This document shows, in pieces, positions 1 to 11,447 of a stretch of DNA of 64,000 nt (the stretch's first letter is position 1; each line of letters opens with the position of its first letter). The position numbers and the translations under genes are program-made. The stretch covers positions 72,508,001-72,572,000 of the forward strand of contig NC_069371.1 of assembly GCF_021730395.1 (NCBI RefSeq). The letters are read 5' to 3'. The notes under the pieces were generated by a model that saw only the letters and a list, made by a program, of their open reading frames with translations, ran no database searches and had not been told where the DNA came from. Source of the stretch: Mercenaria mercenaria (lineage: Eukaryota; Mollusca; Bivalvia; Venerida; Veneridae).

Positions 1-189
1 GACCAACAAATAAGAGACCCATCAACAAGACAATTACCTTTAAGTACTCATTTAGATTTATGCTCTAAAACCGTTCCTAAATTTTCTATATTTCCTTTTT
101 ACAAATTTCATAGTAATGATGTTTCAGCTAGGTTATCTAAAGAACGCTATTTCATTGATATTTTTAAACCGAAACTTAACCAAAACTGA
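1..189 (+). mobile_element. 3' end of a Penelope-like retroelement ORF (partial)
   Basis: Frame 1 is open from the window edge to TGA at 187-189 and ends with ERYFIDIFKPKLNQN. The ERYFID..KPKLN pattern resembles the C-terminal tail of GIY-YIG endonuclease domains found at the end of Penelope-like element (PLE) ORFs. The reverse transcriptase and the GIY-YIG core would lie left of the window. The main support for PLE identity is the hammerhead ribozyme motif 90 bp downstream, because many PLEs are known to carry hammerheads in their terminal repeats. Only about 62 residues are visible, so the domain call is tentative. A GIY-YIG tail from another retroelement class is possible. Confidence 0.45.
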
Positions 190-278
190 TGACGTTACAA
201 TATTAACGTTGTGTACACATGTGTACGCAAAAATGACGTTGCTTAGCAATTACACATTTATTGACGCCATATTGTTTT

Positions 279-317
279 ATTTGCCCTGATGAGTATAAAC
301 GAAACCGGTAGGCAAAT
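279..317 (+). ncRNA. hammerhead ribozyme motif (PLE-type, minimal stem III)
   Basis: All conserved core blocks are present in order. Stem I 5' strand is ATTTGCC (279-285), followed by CTGATGA (286-292). A minimal stem II, GT/AC with loop ATAA, spans 293-300. GAAA (301-304) is followed by CCGGT, then the cleavage triplet GTA ending at 310, then the stem I 3' strand GGCAAAT (311-317). Stem I pairs perfectly over 7 bp. Stem III is only ACC/GGT; ACCGGT is self-complementary, so it could fold with almost no loop or pair between two molecules, as described for dimeric hammerheads of retroelements. The predicted cut is after A310. Activity is inferred, not shown. Confidence 0.75.
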
Positions 318-350
318 ATAATGTTACTCATGTAATGTTGTTTATTTTTT

Positions 351-353
<3 letters not shown>

Positions 354-416
<63 letters not shown>

Positions 417-419
417 TTG
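354..419. repeat. (TA)n microsatellite running into (GT)n
   Basis: About 27 TA dinucleotides (354-408) are followed by a short GT run. The tract separates the Penelope-like segment from the LINE fragment. Confidence 0.95.
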
Positions 420-2062
420 TGACAAGTGGAGACTTACAGTGAATGTAGATAAATCCAAAATTATGATTTTTAAGAAAGGGGAGGGGGGGGGCGTGGGGGC
501 GAAACAGAAGTTTGTACATCCTTTGTACATACTTACGAAACATTATCGGGACAAGCGCTTAAAGCAGTTTTTAAACTTAAAAAATATATTCAAAATTTTA
601 CTGTTTTTTCCGTTTCACACGTTAGAACTTTTTGATAAACTTATTGTTCCAATTCTGAACTATGGATGTGAAGTCTGGGGCTTCAATGAGTTAAAGAAAC
701 TAGAAAATATACACATACACTTTTGCAAAAACGTTCTAGGCGTAAGGTTACAAACACAGAATGCTTTTATCTATGGCGAACTAGGAAGAGTGCCACTAAT
801 AAATCAAAGAATATTCCAGATAATTAAATTTTGGTTCAAAATACTAAGGTCAAACAATACTAAACACATTAGAAATATTTATAATATGATGATACATGAT
901 ATGGAACTTAGACCGAATAAAAATTGTTGGGCGAAATCAGTTCAAACAGTATTAGAAAGATTAGGTTTTTACCATGTTTGGCCCAATCAAGGTGTAGAGA
1001 ACGAAGGTATATTTTTATCCCATCTACGACAACGATTAAAAGACAATTTTATGCAGCTTTGGAATGAATCTTTGGACAGTTCGACAAGAGCATCAACTTT
1101 TAAACTTTTTTTCGGATTTCGAATTTAAAATCTATCTTGATAAAATAAAAACTACTAAATTCAGAATTGCATTAACAGGACTCCGACTATCAGCACATCG
1201 ATTATCTATAGAAACAGGAAGATGGCATAAACCAAACAAAATACCGAGAAATGAAAGAAAGTGTATTATATGCAATGTTGTTGAAGATGAGTTCCACTTC
1301 TTGTTAGAATGTCAGATATATAAATATCTTAGACAAAATCATATTAAGAAATATTATAGGAAACGCCAAAACATACCAAAATTTAAAGAGTTGTTAACAT
1401 CTGAAAACTACCAAATCCAGAAAAATCTCAATATTTGTATACAAGGCATTTGAACTCCGTAGACCTATATATTATAACTAACACTTTCTCCTCAAGACAT
1501 AGAGCATTATGCTACATATTGATTTTTACATTAAAAACTATCACAAATTGGCATTATATATTCATACATGCACGTTTCTGTTAACCGTTTACCTTAATAA
1601 CCTTTCATAAATTATAGAAAGTTTTAGGTCAAATCAGCGTAATATGTTACGCTGTACTTGAAAAATATGAAACGACATATTTTTGTTTTCTTTAAAGTTG
1701 ATCTCTACTTTAATTATTCATTACAGAAACTGTGGTCTACCAAAATAGAGACGAACTTGTCATATTGTATGTGAAATTTATATGCATGCTTATTAACCTT
1801 ATATTAGAAAGTACAATTTGCTTTAAATTGTGTATCGTGACATATTTTGTTTAGGCACAATTAGGCTATATCTTACTTTGCCTCATCACATACATTGCTA
1901 ATGAAATTTTATAGTGATTATCAATTTATGAAATTTTAATATGCTTTATATGATTGTACCACCATTGAACATAGTATACAATGCATTGTTTATATACAAT
2001 GTGGACTCACGGGTCTATGACCTTTTGTTCAATAAAATATCTATCTATCTATCTATCTATTG
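418..2062 (+). mobile_element. CR1/L2-group LINE, 5'-truncated, with 3' UTR and (ATCT)n tail
   Basis: The ORF starts inside the RT palm/thumb (CDKWRLTVNVDKSK at about 420-460). It continues through the typical segment with LNYGCEVWGF (657-686) and the ELGRVPL block. The C-terminal region has RLSAHRLSIETGRW and a Cys/His cluster (CIIC...EDEFHFLLEC), and it stops at 1451-1453. A frame change lies in a T-run near 1105-1120, so this copy is dead. The 3' UTR (1454-2035) is followed by AATAAA (2031-2036) and an ATCT tail to 2060, a usual 3' terminus for this group. Endonuclease and fingers are missing. Assignment to CR1/L2 rather than a sister clade is by eye. Confidence 0.75.
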
Positions 2063-3925
2063 GGATAATGTTATGCTTTATGACTGGTTAGTAATGTTGA
2101 TAAACATAAGAAATATATATAATATATTTTAAAATTGAACCCCTTTACTGCGTTTAGAGTAACATTTTAATTAATGTACACATTTTGACAACATTTGCTA
2201 CATTTCATGTACGAAAAACGATGCGTAAACTAAACTATACATTCCTCAATTTAAGGAAGGCCGTACCCACTATGATGTTATACACGTATGGCAGTCGGAA
2301 AAGAAGTGGTATTCTCTAACCTTTATTTCTTTTGTCGGAGGACATCACAACTAGTGTTAATGGTCACAAATCTGTTGCAACTGATATCAAAAATAAGCGT
2401 GATATTATAATATCTTATTTTTTCCCTAATTATTGATGCATGTGCCTATTTTAATATGCGTTTTTAGGACCAGAGAGAAGCAATCTTATCTCTGTAATGA
2501 CTGAAAATGCTCAAAATTAATACACTTTGTCTTTATTTCGTACGGAATCAATCAAACTTTAGCGTCGAAGCCTATGCAATAAACTTAAACTTTTGCAAAA
2601 AAATGACGATGTCTAAACCTAGGCATGTTGACAGGGGGCTAACCAAGTAAAATGTCTATATCTTTGTAAAAACTGAACATTTCTTAATGAAACTTCGTTC
2701 GATGATTTATAATAGATCAAACTTGAAGAACTGAATAAATGAAAAGATGTATGATCTATAGGTCAAAGAACATCAATATGAAAATGGGATGTGAACTTTT
2801 TGGGAATGAGGTAATCATACATCTTAGAATGAGGTAATGTTTAGTTTGTTCTGATAGTCAGCACTACATACACTTTCATTTCGGTATGTGCTGTGACAAC
2901 CAAAGACTATATGACATTGTACATTCCTTGCGAAAATGTACTGGTGCCTTAAAACATGTTTTATTTAGCTGAAATACTCGGCAGTCTAATGTCACATATT
3001 CTAAATGCAATCAGCACACTAGACATCACTGACTAAGGAGAAGACACAATCAAAGGATAATGGATTTTTTTTCATTTAATAGAATAATAAAAACAATCTC
3101 TTTTATATTTATTTCAGCTGCATAGCATCAAGTTACTTCAGTTTCCATCTGTTAGGACGATTACAATAAAATTATATCTATATCGCTTAGTTTCTCTATG
3201 TGTAGGTAGTGTTTTCTTTGATTTTAGTTTCCATTAGTGTGGGCAATAACAGTTAAAATTTCTATCAATATCTTTTGGTTTCTCCGTTCAACGAAAAGAA
3301 AGTGCAAGAACATGTAACATCAAACTACTGATATCAGCTGCTTTCAGTACAGACAATGACCTTTATTATTTAGTTTCTCTTTTAAAAGGTAGTGCAAATT
3401 CGAAAATTCTGTCTTAGTATCTCTGTACGATGTTGATCAGAGTATGAAACACCCACGTATTAATTTCAGTTCCCTTGAATACAGGCACTGGCCTTTCTTA
3501 AAGATGCAGGTTCTCAATCTGTTCAAAAATATCATTTATCTTTGTACTCGGACACCATAAAACTATTTAAGTCTTGTGCACGAATACTATAAAAATTTGA
3601 ACGGTCAGGCTGCTTTATCAGATTATACAATTAAGAATTTAAAGCAAAAATGTTGGTTTTTGTTTATTCCTGAATTTCACATATTTACACCGACATTTCA
3701 TATACATGATATAAGTAGTCTTGATTAAATAGCTTATAAATGAAACGGCACATAACTCAGTTTCCAATAATATTTTACTTTTACTAAATTTCTATATCAT
3801 GATTCACAGTCCATTTCTATAATGTATCCTTTTCCATGGTCAGACTTAACTGGTATTACTAATGAGCAAAGAGGGAATACTTTTTTGAACAAAAACTGAA
3901 ACTGTTGCTTGAAAATTGAAAGGTT
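2063..3925. other. no gene recognised
   Basis: This is AT-rich sequence with only short chance ORFs. I see no splice-bounded exon, tRNA or repeat family that I can name. Confidence 0.6.
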
Positions 3926-4260
3926 TTGGTTATAAAAGAAGGGTTGGTTTTTAGGGATAGAATCAATAGAAAGAGAAATAGATGGTGTAAAGAAAGGCGT
4001 AATTGGACTGTAGAAGAAAGTTGGAAGAAATATATCCTTAGTGAAGAGTCTGAAGTAGTAATTTGTACGAAAAACAAAGTTCATGTGTGGAGAAAAGATA
4101 ACGAAAAATAACCCACAGGTGGCCAGTTCGAATCCGAGCAGGAAGGGTAGTGTAATGGTGTGGAGATGTTTGTGTTTTGATGAGGTTGCGACTTTGGCTC
4201 ATGTAAATGGCACGATAAATTCTCAGAAGTACATTTCAATACTTGACGAATGTTTGTGAC
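3926..4260 (+). pseudogene. Tc1/mariner transposase fragment
   Basis: The translation contains NWTVEESWKKYILSEESEV followed by VHVWRKDNEK (3990-4108). This corresponds to the W-K-x-V-x-F-S-D-E-S...VWR stretch of Tc1 transposases. After a break of about 35 bp, the next block, SVMVWRCLCFDEVATLAHVN, continues in another frame with GTINSQKYISILDE and ends about 4257. The second catalytic Asp region (SDES) reads SEES here. Neither the helix-turn-helix N-terminus nor the terminal inverted repeats are seen. It is an old fragment with a changed active site and at least one frame change. Confidence 0.75.
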
Positions 4261-4617
4261 CTGTATATAAGTAGGAGTCAGTCAGACGTGCGTGGGAAAG
4301 CATCCCCGTGGACTATATTTCGGCGCAGTATGCTGGTCTCACTAAATCTCAAAAAATCCGATTATAAGTAACCCAGAACAAAGTAATCCGATTCATCCTT
4401 AATATACCATCCAAGACCAGTATTACGTGTGATATGTTGGAAGAAGTCAAACTCTTAAGGGTCGAAGATAGGGCTAAACAATTACGACTGAATGATGTTT
4501 ACAATATTTTTCACGGCACATGTACAGCACCAAAATATCTTAATCAAAAATTTTGCAAAGTCTCATCAATTACGGTGCTATGTTTCGGACATACATTTAT
4601 TTTTTAAGATTAAATAA

Positions 4618-4870
4618 TCTCGTACGCACGACATCTTATCTCCAGCGATCGCCATCTTATCTCGTGTGCACGACATCTTATCTCGAGCGTTCGATATCTT
4701 ATTTCGAGCGCTCAACATATTATCTCGTGCGCACGACATCTTATCTTAAGCGATCAACATCTTATCTCGTGCGCACGACATCTTATCCCGAGCGATCGCC
4801 ATCTTATCTCGTGCGCATGACATCTTATCTCGAGCGATCGACATATTATCTTGTGCGGAAGACCAGTGCA
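4618..4870 (+). repeat. 21-bp minisatellite with 42-bp higher order
   Basis: About a dozen units of 21 bp alternate between a form with CGTGCGCACGACATCTTATC and a form with CGAGCGATCGACATCTTATC. Because 21 is a multiple of three and the units lack stops, a 107-codon open frame (4553-4876) reads through as repeated YLVRTTSYLERSTS. This frame is a by-product of the repeat and I do not call it a gene. Confidence 0.9.
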
Positions 4871-7310
4871 ATGTAATACAAAACTACCGTACGAATAGCT
4901 ACCTGTGGTTTAATTGTTCCTTCTCATGAGAAGGAACACTTACGGTGAACATGTCACACTTGACTGAGCAGCTAATGGATACAAGGGTATCATCAAAGGC
5001 ATCCGAATTCCAGTAGGCGCCGCCATTTTGTACTCATGCATATTCATTACAAATCGCCTCTTTGCCAATGTGTTTTTACGCATCTTTAAGTCTATCTTTA
5101 GTGAAATACAACTACGTAATAAACAGACCTATAAAAACAATAATTTAGTTTAAACTATCTTACTCCTAAATCTTACATGTCATATTGTAGAATCGAGATA
5201 AATAAATGAATATTCATCATCTAAAAATAGACTCCCGCCTAAAAATATCGTCTACAATTATTCTTCTCGATTTCATTCTTAGCTGCTTCCAGAGGTTCTT
5301 TTACGATTTTATTTCATACCAACTTTAATATTTTAACATTTTAAGTATAACCATCAAAACATACTGTACTAATAAAATTATTCGAGATTTTTTACTTGTC
5401 TGTGAATGCTATTGCACGATACGTACCGTCACCGGATAACAACATTTCAATTACTTCCCTTGTTTTTATCTAGAACTGTATAATGCATTTCTTCACTTTA
5501 CTGAGCTATAAATATTTCAAACTTGGTAATTTCATACCTTTTGATTACTTGTTTTGTAATTGTCAAGTTGTGAACTTTTTATACGCACTTTTTTCAAATC
5601 TATCAGTTTGTTGGTGCCGACTTATATAAAAGCCCCTTTTCTCCTGGTTTAGTCGTTCTGGAGCTGTAAGTATCCATTCATGCAATGCAATTACTGGCAT
5701 ATGGCAGAACTTTTCTTCCATTGTATTGCTAATTAAAATTAGGCAAGCATACGACCAAATTCTGATCTGTGCCACTAGGGCAGGTGTCGACATTGGTTCC
5801 CCAAATTTTGGCAGAGTGATGGTATTTATTGTCCGCTAATAATATTTAGGTAGGATCGGTCATCTAAAGGTGTTTGTTTATTATTTTTGTTAAATAAATG
5901 TTTGTGTGAAATAACTTTAAGTATTCTTAAAATAAATAGATAAGAATGCGCGTAAACTAGCAAAAACATAGTTCATAATTATTTTATTAAAGATCCCTTA
6001 AAAAGAATATTCAATGTACACTAGAAGGAACCTTTTGGTAAGCTAAATCTTGTTCACTATTCACACGGGACCGTACGATTAGCCATTTCCTTTAGCGTAA
6101 TCACGGACGTATCCTAATGATGGCGGTTGTATCACTGACATTTTTGTATCCGTCTCCATCGGTGGAATCTATCAATTTACAAGTAAATCTATCCAGCCAA
6201 TGTCTTCGTGAACTGATGTTTTATGCGTTGCTGTAGAAAAATGACCTTCCTATTACTTTCGCTACGTAATCTTATCTGGCCGGTATTATAACTTTAAGAG
6301 TGACTCCTCCAAAAGACTGTCGGTAACTTTTGTTGAATACCCGTGCACGATATAGAAGACTAGAACTCACGACCCCTGGTTTTGTAGTCACACAGTGTTG
6401 CCACGTGACCGCTGCGTCCGCTCTTTAGCAACGAAGCATTTTTACGCGCATATTATGTTTCCACCGGCACATTGCGTAGTTCAGTTGTCACTTCAAGTTT
6501 AGCGACGTTGCAAAAATCCATAGCTTGGTTATTCAAGCTTTAAGTTAAGGCGGGAAAATGGTAAACTTTCGGAAACGACGTTCCAAAGATGACATGGACA
6601 CACGTTAGTGAAAGGGGATTTTGTATAGTGTATAAAAGTTATTTGTGCTAAAATTGACTGCGTCCCCAAAATATAAAAGGTAAAAGTAGATTTCCCGGAA
6701 GCACCGAGCACCCCAAACACAGCTATAGAGCCACGCAATTTCAAAGCAGATCCGCAACAAAAAGAAGCTGTATTCTCGTTTGGCTATCCGGCATTCTTCG
6801 GACGTAAAGTAGCTCAACGTGCACATGACATTCCGGTAAAAAAAAAAAAAAAATAACCAAAAAAAAAAAAAAAAAACAAACAAAAAAACACGGAAAATGT
6901 CGAAACAGCATATTATGTAGAACACGTAATTTGCCTATTCTTATTATGTGTCCGCTACCTTTAAATGTTGGTGAATACGGGCTCTGGGTCTATACGAAAA
7001 GGGCTTCTTTGTCTGTTTTGAAATAATTAATATGGTAACAATAATCAACAGTAATCGATATTATTTTGCGTTGTTCAACGATTCTATAGGCACTTAGTAC
7101 TTGAGTACATGGTATTGTGTACATGAGTACATGACACTGAGTACGAGTACAAGCGTAACTGCTTCTTTAGTATTTTTCTTATTAATTCATGCGATCATAC
7201 TTTTTGGAGTACATGTCGTGCATTTTGCTATTATTACATGTGTTAGGGATTCAGCTGGCGTGGATAACATTTGCTTACACTGTATTGTATCTTTGGCACC
7301 GGTGTAACGT
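4871..7310. other. no gene recognised; A-rich tract at 6837-6892
   Basis: There are short open frames on both strands (for example - strand 5563-5793) with no recognisable domain. Two poly-A runs interrupted by C sit at 6837-6892. I find no exon or named repeat. Confidence 0.5.
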
Positions 7311-7311
7311 T

Positions 7312-7504
7312 GTAAACTGACCCCCACGGGTTTTTATATAGAATAATGACCCCTATATATATAAAAAAACTGACACCCCTTATAAAATAATGACCCCCCG
7401 ATTTTATCTATAAAATGTTGACCTCCACCTACCCTAGTACTTACATACTCTTTATCAATTTAGGTCACTGTCGTATTTCTATTGCTTATATTTGTTGTTG
7501 TTGT

Positions 7505-7540
<36 letters not shown>

Positions 7541-7548
7541 GTCTACAG
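7312..7548. repeat. TGACCCC/TATAAAATAA short tandem repeats, then (CTG)n
   Basis: Four imperfect units of about 30 bp, each with TGACCCCC followed by TATA-rich sequence, lie at 7318-7430. A (CTG)11 trinucleotide tract lies at 7507-7540. Confidence 0.85.
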
Positions 7549-7856
7549 CTGACACAACAGCAGTATATCTTAGAGGCCTCGCTAAGAAATAAACGTACAC
7601 CTATAGAGGAATGAAATTTAAAAGGGTTTTCATTTGAATTATCATTGTTGTACATAAAGAGAAGTATTACAATAATAGAAGATATACCTAAGTCGTTTCT
7701 AGGTTACTATAGAAATAGAGAGAACCGATATTTAGGCTGAAGGATAATTTAGTTTTGTTTACAAACAGTGTATTATCATCTTTTATTAGTCATCTGAAAT
7801 GATTCTGGTCATGTTTTCTTGATAGCAATTGAGATCATCCTTTAGAAATAAAGTAT

Positions 7857-7943
7857 TTGGTTGGAGTTGTCGAGTGGTTAAGGTCGTTGACTCCTAATCC
7901 AGCGGCCTGGGTTCGATTCCCGGGCGGGGAAGCTGGAAATTAT
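7857..7943 (+). mobile_element. tRNA-derived SINE, left half (split by a LINE)
   Basis: The sequence shows an A-box-like TGTCGAGTGGTTAAGG and a B-box-like GGGTTCGATTCCC with correct tRNA spacing (7864-7921), so the head derives from a tRNA. The anticodon stem pairs poorly, so it is not a working tRNA gene. The body continues on the far side of the LINE at 11262. The last 12 bp (GCTGGAAATTAT, 7932-7943) are duplicated at the other end of the LINE. Confidence 0.75.
7932..7943. repeat. target-site duplication, left copy
   Basis: GCTGGAAATTAT is identical to 11262-11273 and flanks the I-superfamily LINE exactly. Confidence 0.85.
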
Positions 7944-7970
7944 CTTCTTCTTTCTTCTTGTCGTTCGCAT

Positions 7971-8600
7971 CTACACTGTCAGACCAGTAGCCTCGATGAA
8001 ACTTGTGGTTTGCCGAAGATCCTCAATGCCTCCATACAGTTTCTGGTGGATTGAGGTATCTATCGGCCAAGTCGCAACTCGCTCCTGGTCATGCCTTTTA
8101 CATCTCTGAAGTATATGCTCCGCAGTCTGATCTTCTTCACCACATGGACAAGTTGGCGATGATGTCAGTCTGTATTTCTTGTACATGTGAGCATTGAGCT
8201 TGTTGTGCCCTGAGCGGAGCCTGACCATCATCACTTGCTCAGACCGATCAAGGAGATGAAAAGCATCTTCCTCCATCCTTGGTCTCATTAGTGCCTTGAT
8301 GATGGTGACTTTCTCCATCTAGCTTGGCTTTCATGGGATGGTCTTGAAAAGACCTGAACTTCTCTGCTTGAAGCAGAACCTTTGCATGTCGTCTGTCTTG
8401 CAACGGCTGTGTGCCTGTTTGCTTCTCCATGAAGGAGATTGGTGTAGACTTTGTAGCACCTGTCATGATCCGCAATGCTTGGTACTGAACCTTGTCTAAA
8501 GCCTGTTGGTTAGTTTTGTCAGTAGTGGCCCAGGCAATTGAGCTATACTCTAAATGGGGTCTAACTGTTCCCTGATATACTGTCTTGAGTATTTGCTCAT
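7971..8600 (-). pseudogene. LINE ORF2 C-terminus, RNase H domain deleted
   Basis: The first block is the post-RT region (TVRPHLEYSSIAWATTDKTN... to about 8320). The frame then shifts into VRLRSGHNKLNAHMYKKYRL and the zinc-binding CPCGEEDQTAEHILQRC, ending at TGA 7971-7973. Relatives carry an RNase H domain between these blocks. Here they are nearly adjacent, so it has been lost. The stop lies about 25 bp before the AAG-rich tail. Confidence 0.8.
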
Positions 8601-8609
8601 TTGCTCCAC

Positions 8610-9897
8610 CATAACACCAGATCGTCAGCGTAGAGAGCAGCCTTAACTCCTTTCGGAAGTTCAGAAACCAGATCATTGATGAAAAGCAAGAAGAGTGTAG
8701 GGGATAAAACTCCGCCTTGTGGGACACCATGACGCAACAGGAACTTCCTACTGCTGGCATGTTCTAAACTGACTCTTGCTCTCTCCTGTTGTGGAGGTAT
8801 GACTTAATCCACCTCAGCATGCGACTTTCTACTCCAGTCCTCATCAGTTTGACGAGGAGTCCATCAGTCCAGACATTGTCAAACGCCCTCTGCAGATCAA
8901 TCCATGCTGTAAGCATGACTTTCTGCTCTTGGAAGGCGTTCTCTATCTCTTGCGATAGATAAGTGGTCTGGTCCTCAGTGGAGCGGAATTGTCTGAAGCC
9001 AGCTTGTTGCGTTGCAAATAGGTTGTTAGTCTCCATGTACCACTTCAGGCCTGCATTGACAATCCTCTCCATGGTCTTTCCAACACAGCTGGTTAGACTG
9101 ATTGGGCGGTAGCTTGCAGCCTTCTTTGGATCCTTCCCTTTCTTGTGGATGGGGATCATGACTGCCTCTTTCCATATCTGTGGAAGCAGTCCTTGTGTCC
9201 AGCTGTAGTTGTAAATTTCCAGGAGTTTGCAAATTGCTTCAGTGCCTAGATGGGTTAGCATTTCATTTGTGACTCCATCTGGTCCAGGAGACTTCTTTGT
9301 CTTCAAATGCCTAAGAACTGTCTGTAGCTCATGCAGTTTAAGACCCTGCTTCATGCATTCTGGTGTCACTTGGCTTGTCTGCCTTTCCCTTTTTTCTCTT
9401 CGGGCTTCCCTTTGCCGTTCCCTGTTGATGGGGATGTTGGAAACATCTTTGTAGTTAGAGGCAAAAGTGTTTGCCACCTGTTTACCCGTCAACAGTTCAC
9501 CATTCTCTTCCAAAGTTACTGAGCCTCTTCCTGTTTCTTCATCGTTCAGCTGTCTCGTCAATCTCCACATCTTTTGGCCATCTCGCTCTAGGTTGAGCGA
9601 GGCTGTTTTGTTTCTCCAGTTTTTCCTCTGTGCTTCCCGTTTGTGCCTGAGGAATTTGGCCTTGGCTTGCTGTAGAGAGAGGTTATTTTCTTGTGAGGGA
9701 TTGTTTTCTGCTTCCTCCCTGGCTTCTGATAACTTTGCCTGTAGATTCTCCAACTCATCACTCCAGTATGGCTTATAGTCCTTTCTTGCTCCCCTTGGAA
9801 TGGCGCTGTAAGCAGCCTTAAGTATACTCGCGTTGAAGTCTTTGACAACCCGGTTGATGTCTACCTTCCACTCTGATTTCTTTACAGAGCTCATCAC
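8610..9897 (-). pseudogene. LINE ORF2 middle: reverse transcriptase
   Basis: RT blocks seen in order are SPGPDGVTNEML, IPIHKKGKDPKKAASYRPIS, QQAGFRQFRSTEDQ and AWIDLQRAFDNVW (first catalytic Asp). After a frame change at about 8775 come GVPQGGVLSPTLF and YADDLVLW (catalytic Asp pair, about 8630). The change near 8775 looks like a 2-bp duplication (AG) in the HNRRA segment. Directly after YADD the sequence jumps to GANEQILKTVYQGTVRPHLE, so roughly 100 thumb residues are missing compared with relatives. The copy cannot make an active enzyme. Confidence 0.85.
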
Positions 9898-10798
9898 TCA
9901 GACTTTGGTAAAAGGTCCACCTGGCCTTCTTGTAGTTCCATCTGGGGATGTTAGGTGAAGTAGAGGCTATACGGTCCATAGTATATTGGACTGGGCGATG
10001 GTCGCTACCTCCTAGTTGTTCATTGACTTCCCGCTTGACATGTCCATGTATGTCATCAGTACATAAAGCAAGATCAGGGGTTGATGTTGTTCGCCAGCTT
10101 CTGGAGTAAAAGGATGGGGGATCATCTGGCTTGTTGATGAGGTTTAGCTTGTTATCATCTTGCCAGGTCTCCACTTCCTCTCCACGTTTATCCAGGTGGT
10201 CATATCCCCAGCTTTCTGAGTGACTGTTAAAGTCTCCTACAATGATGAACCTGGTTTCATCAATTGTAACTTTGTCAACGGACAGAGCTTTGTCATTCTG
10301 AGAGTATATGTTCACATGTTTCAAACTGAAATCGTTCTTTCTGAGGCTCAGAACTTGGGAGTCATCCATATGCGTGTTGGTCTGGACAGCGTTGATGTTG
10401 TTCCTGACCAATGTCATGATGCCTCTTTTTCGTCTTCCAATTCTGTCACAGCGGAAACACTGGTGTCCTCTGACTTTGAAGGATTTCTCTGGCTGTAGGT
10501 GAGTTTCCTGAATGCAACAGATATTGATGTCTTTCTCATGGAGGATATGCTCAAGTTCAGCTTTCTTGTTGAAGACACCCTCCGCATTCCAATGCATCAG
10601 CCTGAAAGGTTGATGCGGTTTGGTTCTTCTCATTGGTATGTTCCTCCTTCTTCTCTTTGCATGTTGTGGATTGAAGGAGGGACCCACAGTAGCTGTGGGT
10701 GGACTCTGTCGAGGCTCAGAGCCCGGCACTGAATCCCCCTGGAGGGACCTCAGAGATTCAGCACCACGTTGTTGAATACCGGATGGCTGTGTAGACAT
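9880..10798 (-). pseudogene. LINE ORF2 N-terminus: APE-type endonuclease
   Basis: The reading frame opens with ATG at 10796-10798. After about 65 low-complexity basic residues come the endonuclease motifs MHWNAEGVFNKK (catalytic Asn), CIQETHL (Glu), VGDFNSHSESWG (Asp/Asn) and GGSDHRPV (Ser-Asp-His). The catalytic set is therefore complete. A frame change near 9890 separates it from the RT part, which in relatives is one continuous protein. In the live element this domain nicks target DNA for target-primed reverse transcription. Confidence 0.85.
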
Positions 10799-11261
10799 AG
10801 CGATATTGCATGGTGCTGTGGTTTGTTAAGAGAGTGCCAATGGCCCAGCACCTCTGTCTTCAACTCTCTTTCGGGGTTACCTCACCCTTAGTTCCGAGTT
10901 AAAACCCTATCCTGGGAACACAGGAGCTATTTGTCCCATAGCTGGGAGTCTGTTCATAGGCATCAGGGCGTGTCCACACACCGGTGGGCCTGGCATGCCA
11001 CATGTCTGGGGGCAGACCTCCTCCGAGTCCCCTGCAGTTCTGCCTGAGGCCGCAAGATGCTCAGTTACCGTGTGGCGCCAACTCGGAGGCACTGCAAAAG
11101 GGCTTGTCTGCAGAGAGGCTATGTACTGGCAGGGAAGACTTACGCACTCGGCTCCTTTTTCACCAGAAGGCTAGCCAGCGGTGGAGGCTGAAAGCGGAAG
11201 GTGACAAGCACACAACACACAGCACACCACACTTGACGCATCAGCAGACCAATTGCCACAC

Positions 11262-11400
11262 GCTGGAAATTATGAAACACATGTTTCCCACTCAACTAGA
11301 GGAGTTCTGGTAAGCAACCCAGAGTTACTGGACTGAAACCCAGGCATCCTCGCCGCCGGAAAACTAGCCAATTCTGGCTATCTAAAAGTCGGCATTAAAC
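11262..11400 (+). mobile_element. tRNA-derived SINE, right half
   Basis: After the second GCTGGAAATTAT copy (11262-11273) the SINE body resumes and runs through CAACCCAGAGTTACTGGACT to about 11400. No clear 3' tail is seen, so the right border is approximate. Together with 7857-7943 it makes one SINE of about 215 bp. Confidence 0.6.
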
Positions 11401-11447
11401 TGAATATGAATAATATGGATAGGAACAAATTTATGAAATAGAAAATA

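Larger units (their letters stand above)
7944..11261 (-). mobile_element. I-superfamily LINE, internally deleted, with 12-bp TSD
   Basis: This 3.3-kb non-LTR element on the - strand has its 5' leader at about 10800-11261 and ORF2 from 10798 to 7971. It ends in an AAG-rich tail (CAAGAAGAAAGAAG, about 7944-7958). The 12-bp duplication on both sides defines the ends. ORF2 domains in order are APE endonuclease, RT and the C-terminal zinc cluster. Two internal deletions are visible: one from just after the YADD motif to the thumb, and one where the RNase H domain of relatives would be. The I/Ingi/Nimb assignment rests on the C-terminal LNAHMYKKYRL...CPCG block and is from memory. It inserted into a SINE. 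Confidence 0.85.

Noticed and set aside
4553-4876. 107-codon open frame on + strand
   Set aside because: It is only the 21-bp minisatellite read in frame; the peptide is the repeat unit.
5563-5793. 76-codon - strand frame
   Set aside because: No domain, no convincing splice sites, no start context; not supported as a gene.
7859-7928. possible functional tRNA gene (CCT anticodon)
   Set aside because: The anticodon stem pairs poorly and the sequence continues into a SINE body; treated as a SINE head.
8003-10732. several + strand open frames opposite the LINE
   Set aside because: Shadows of the LINE ORF2 on the other strand.
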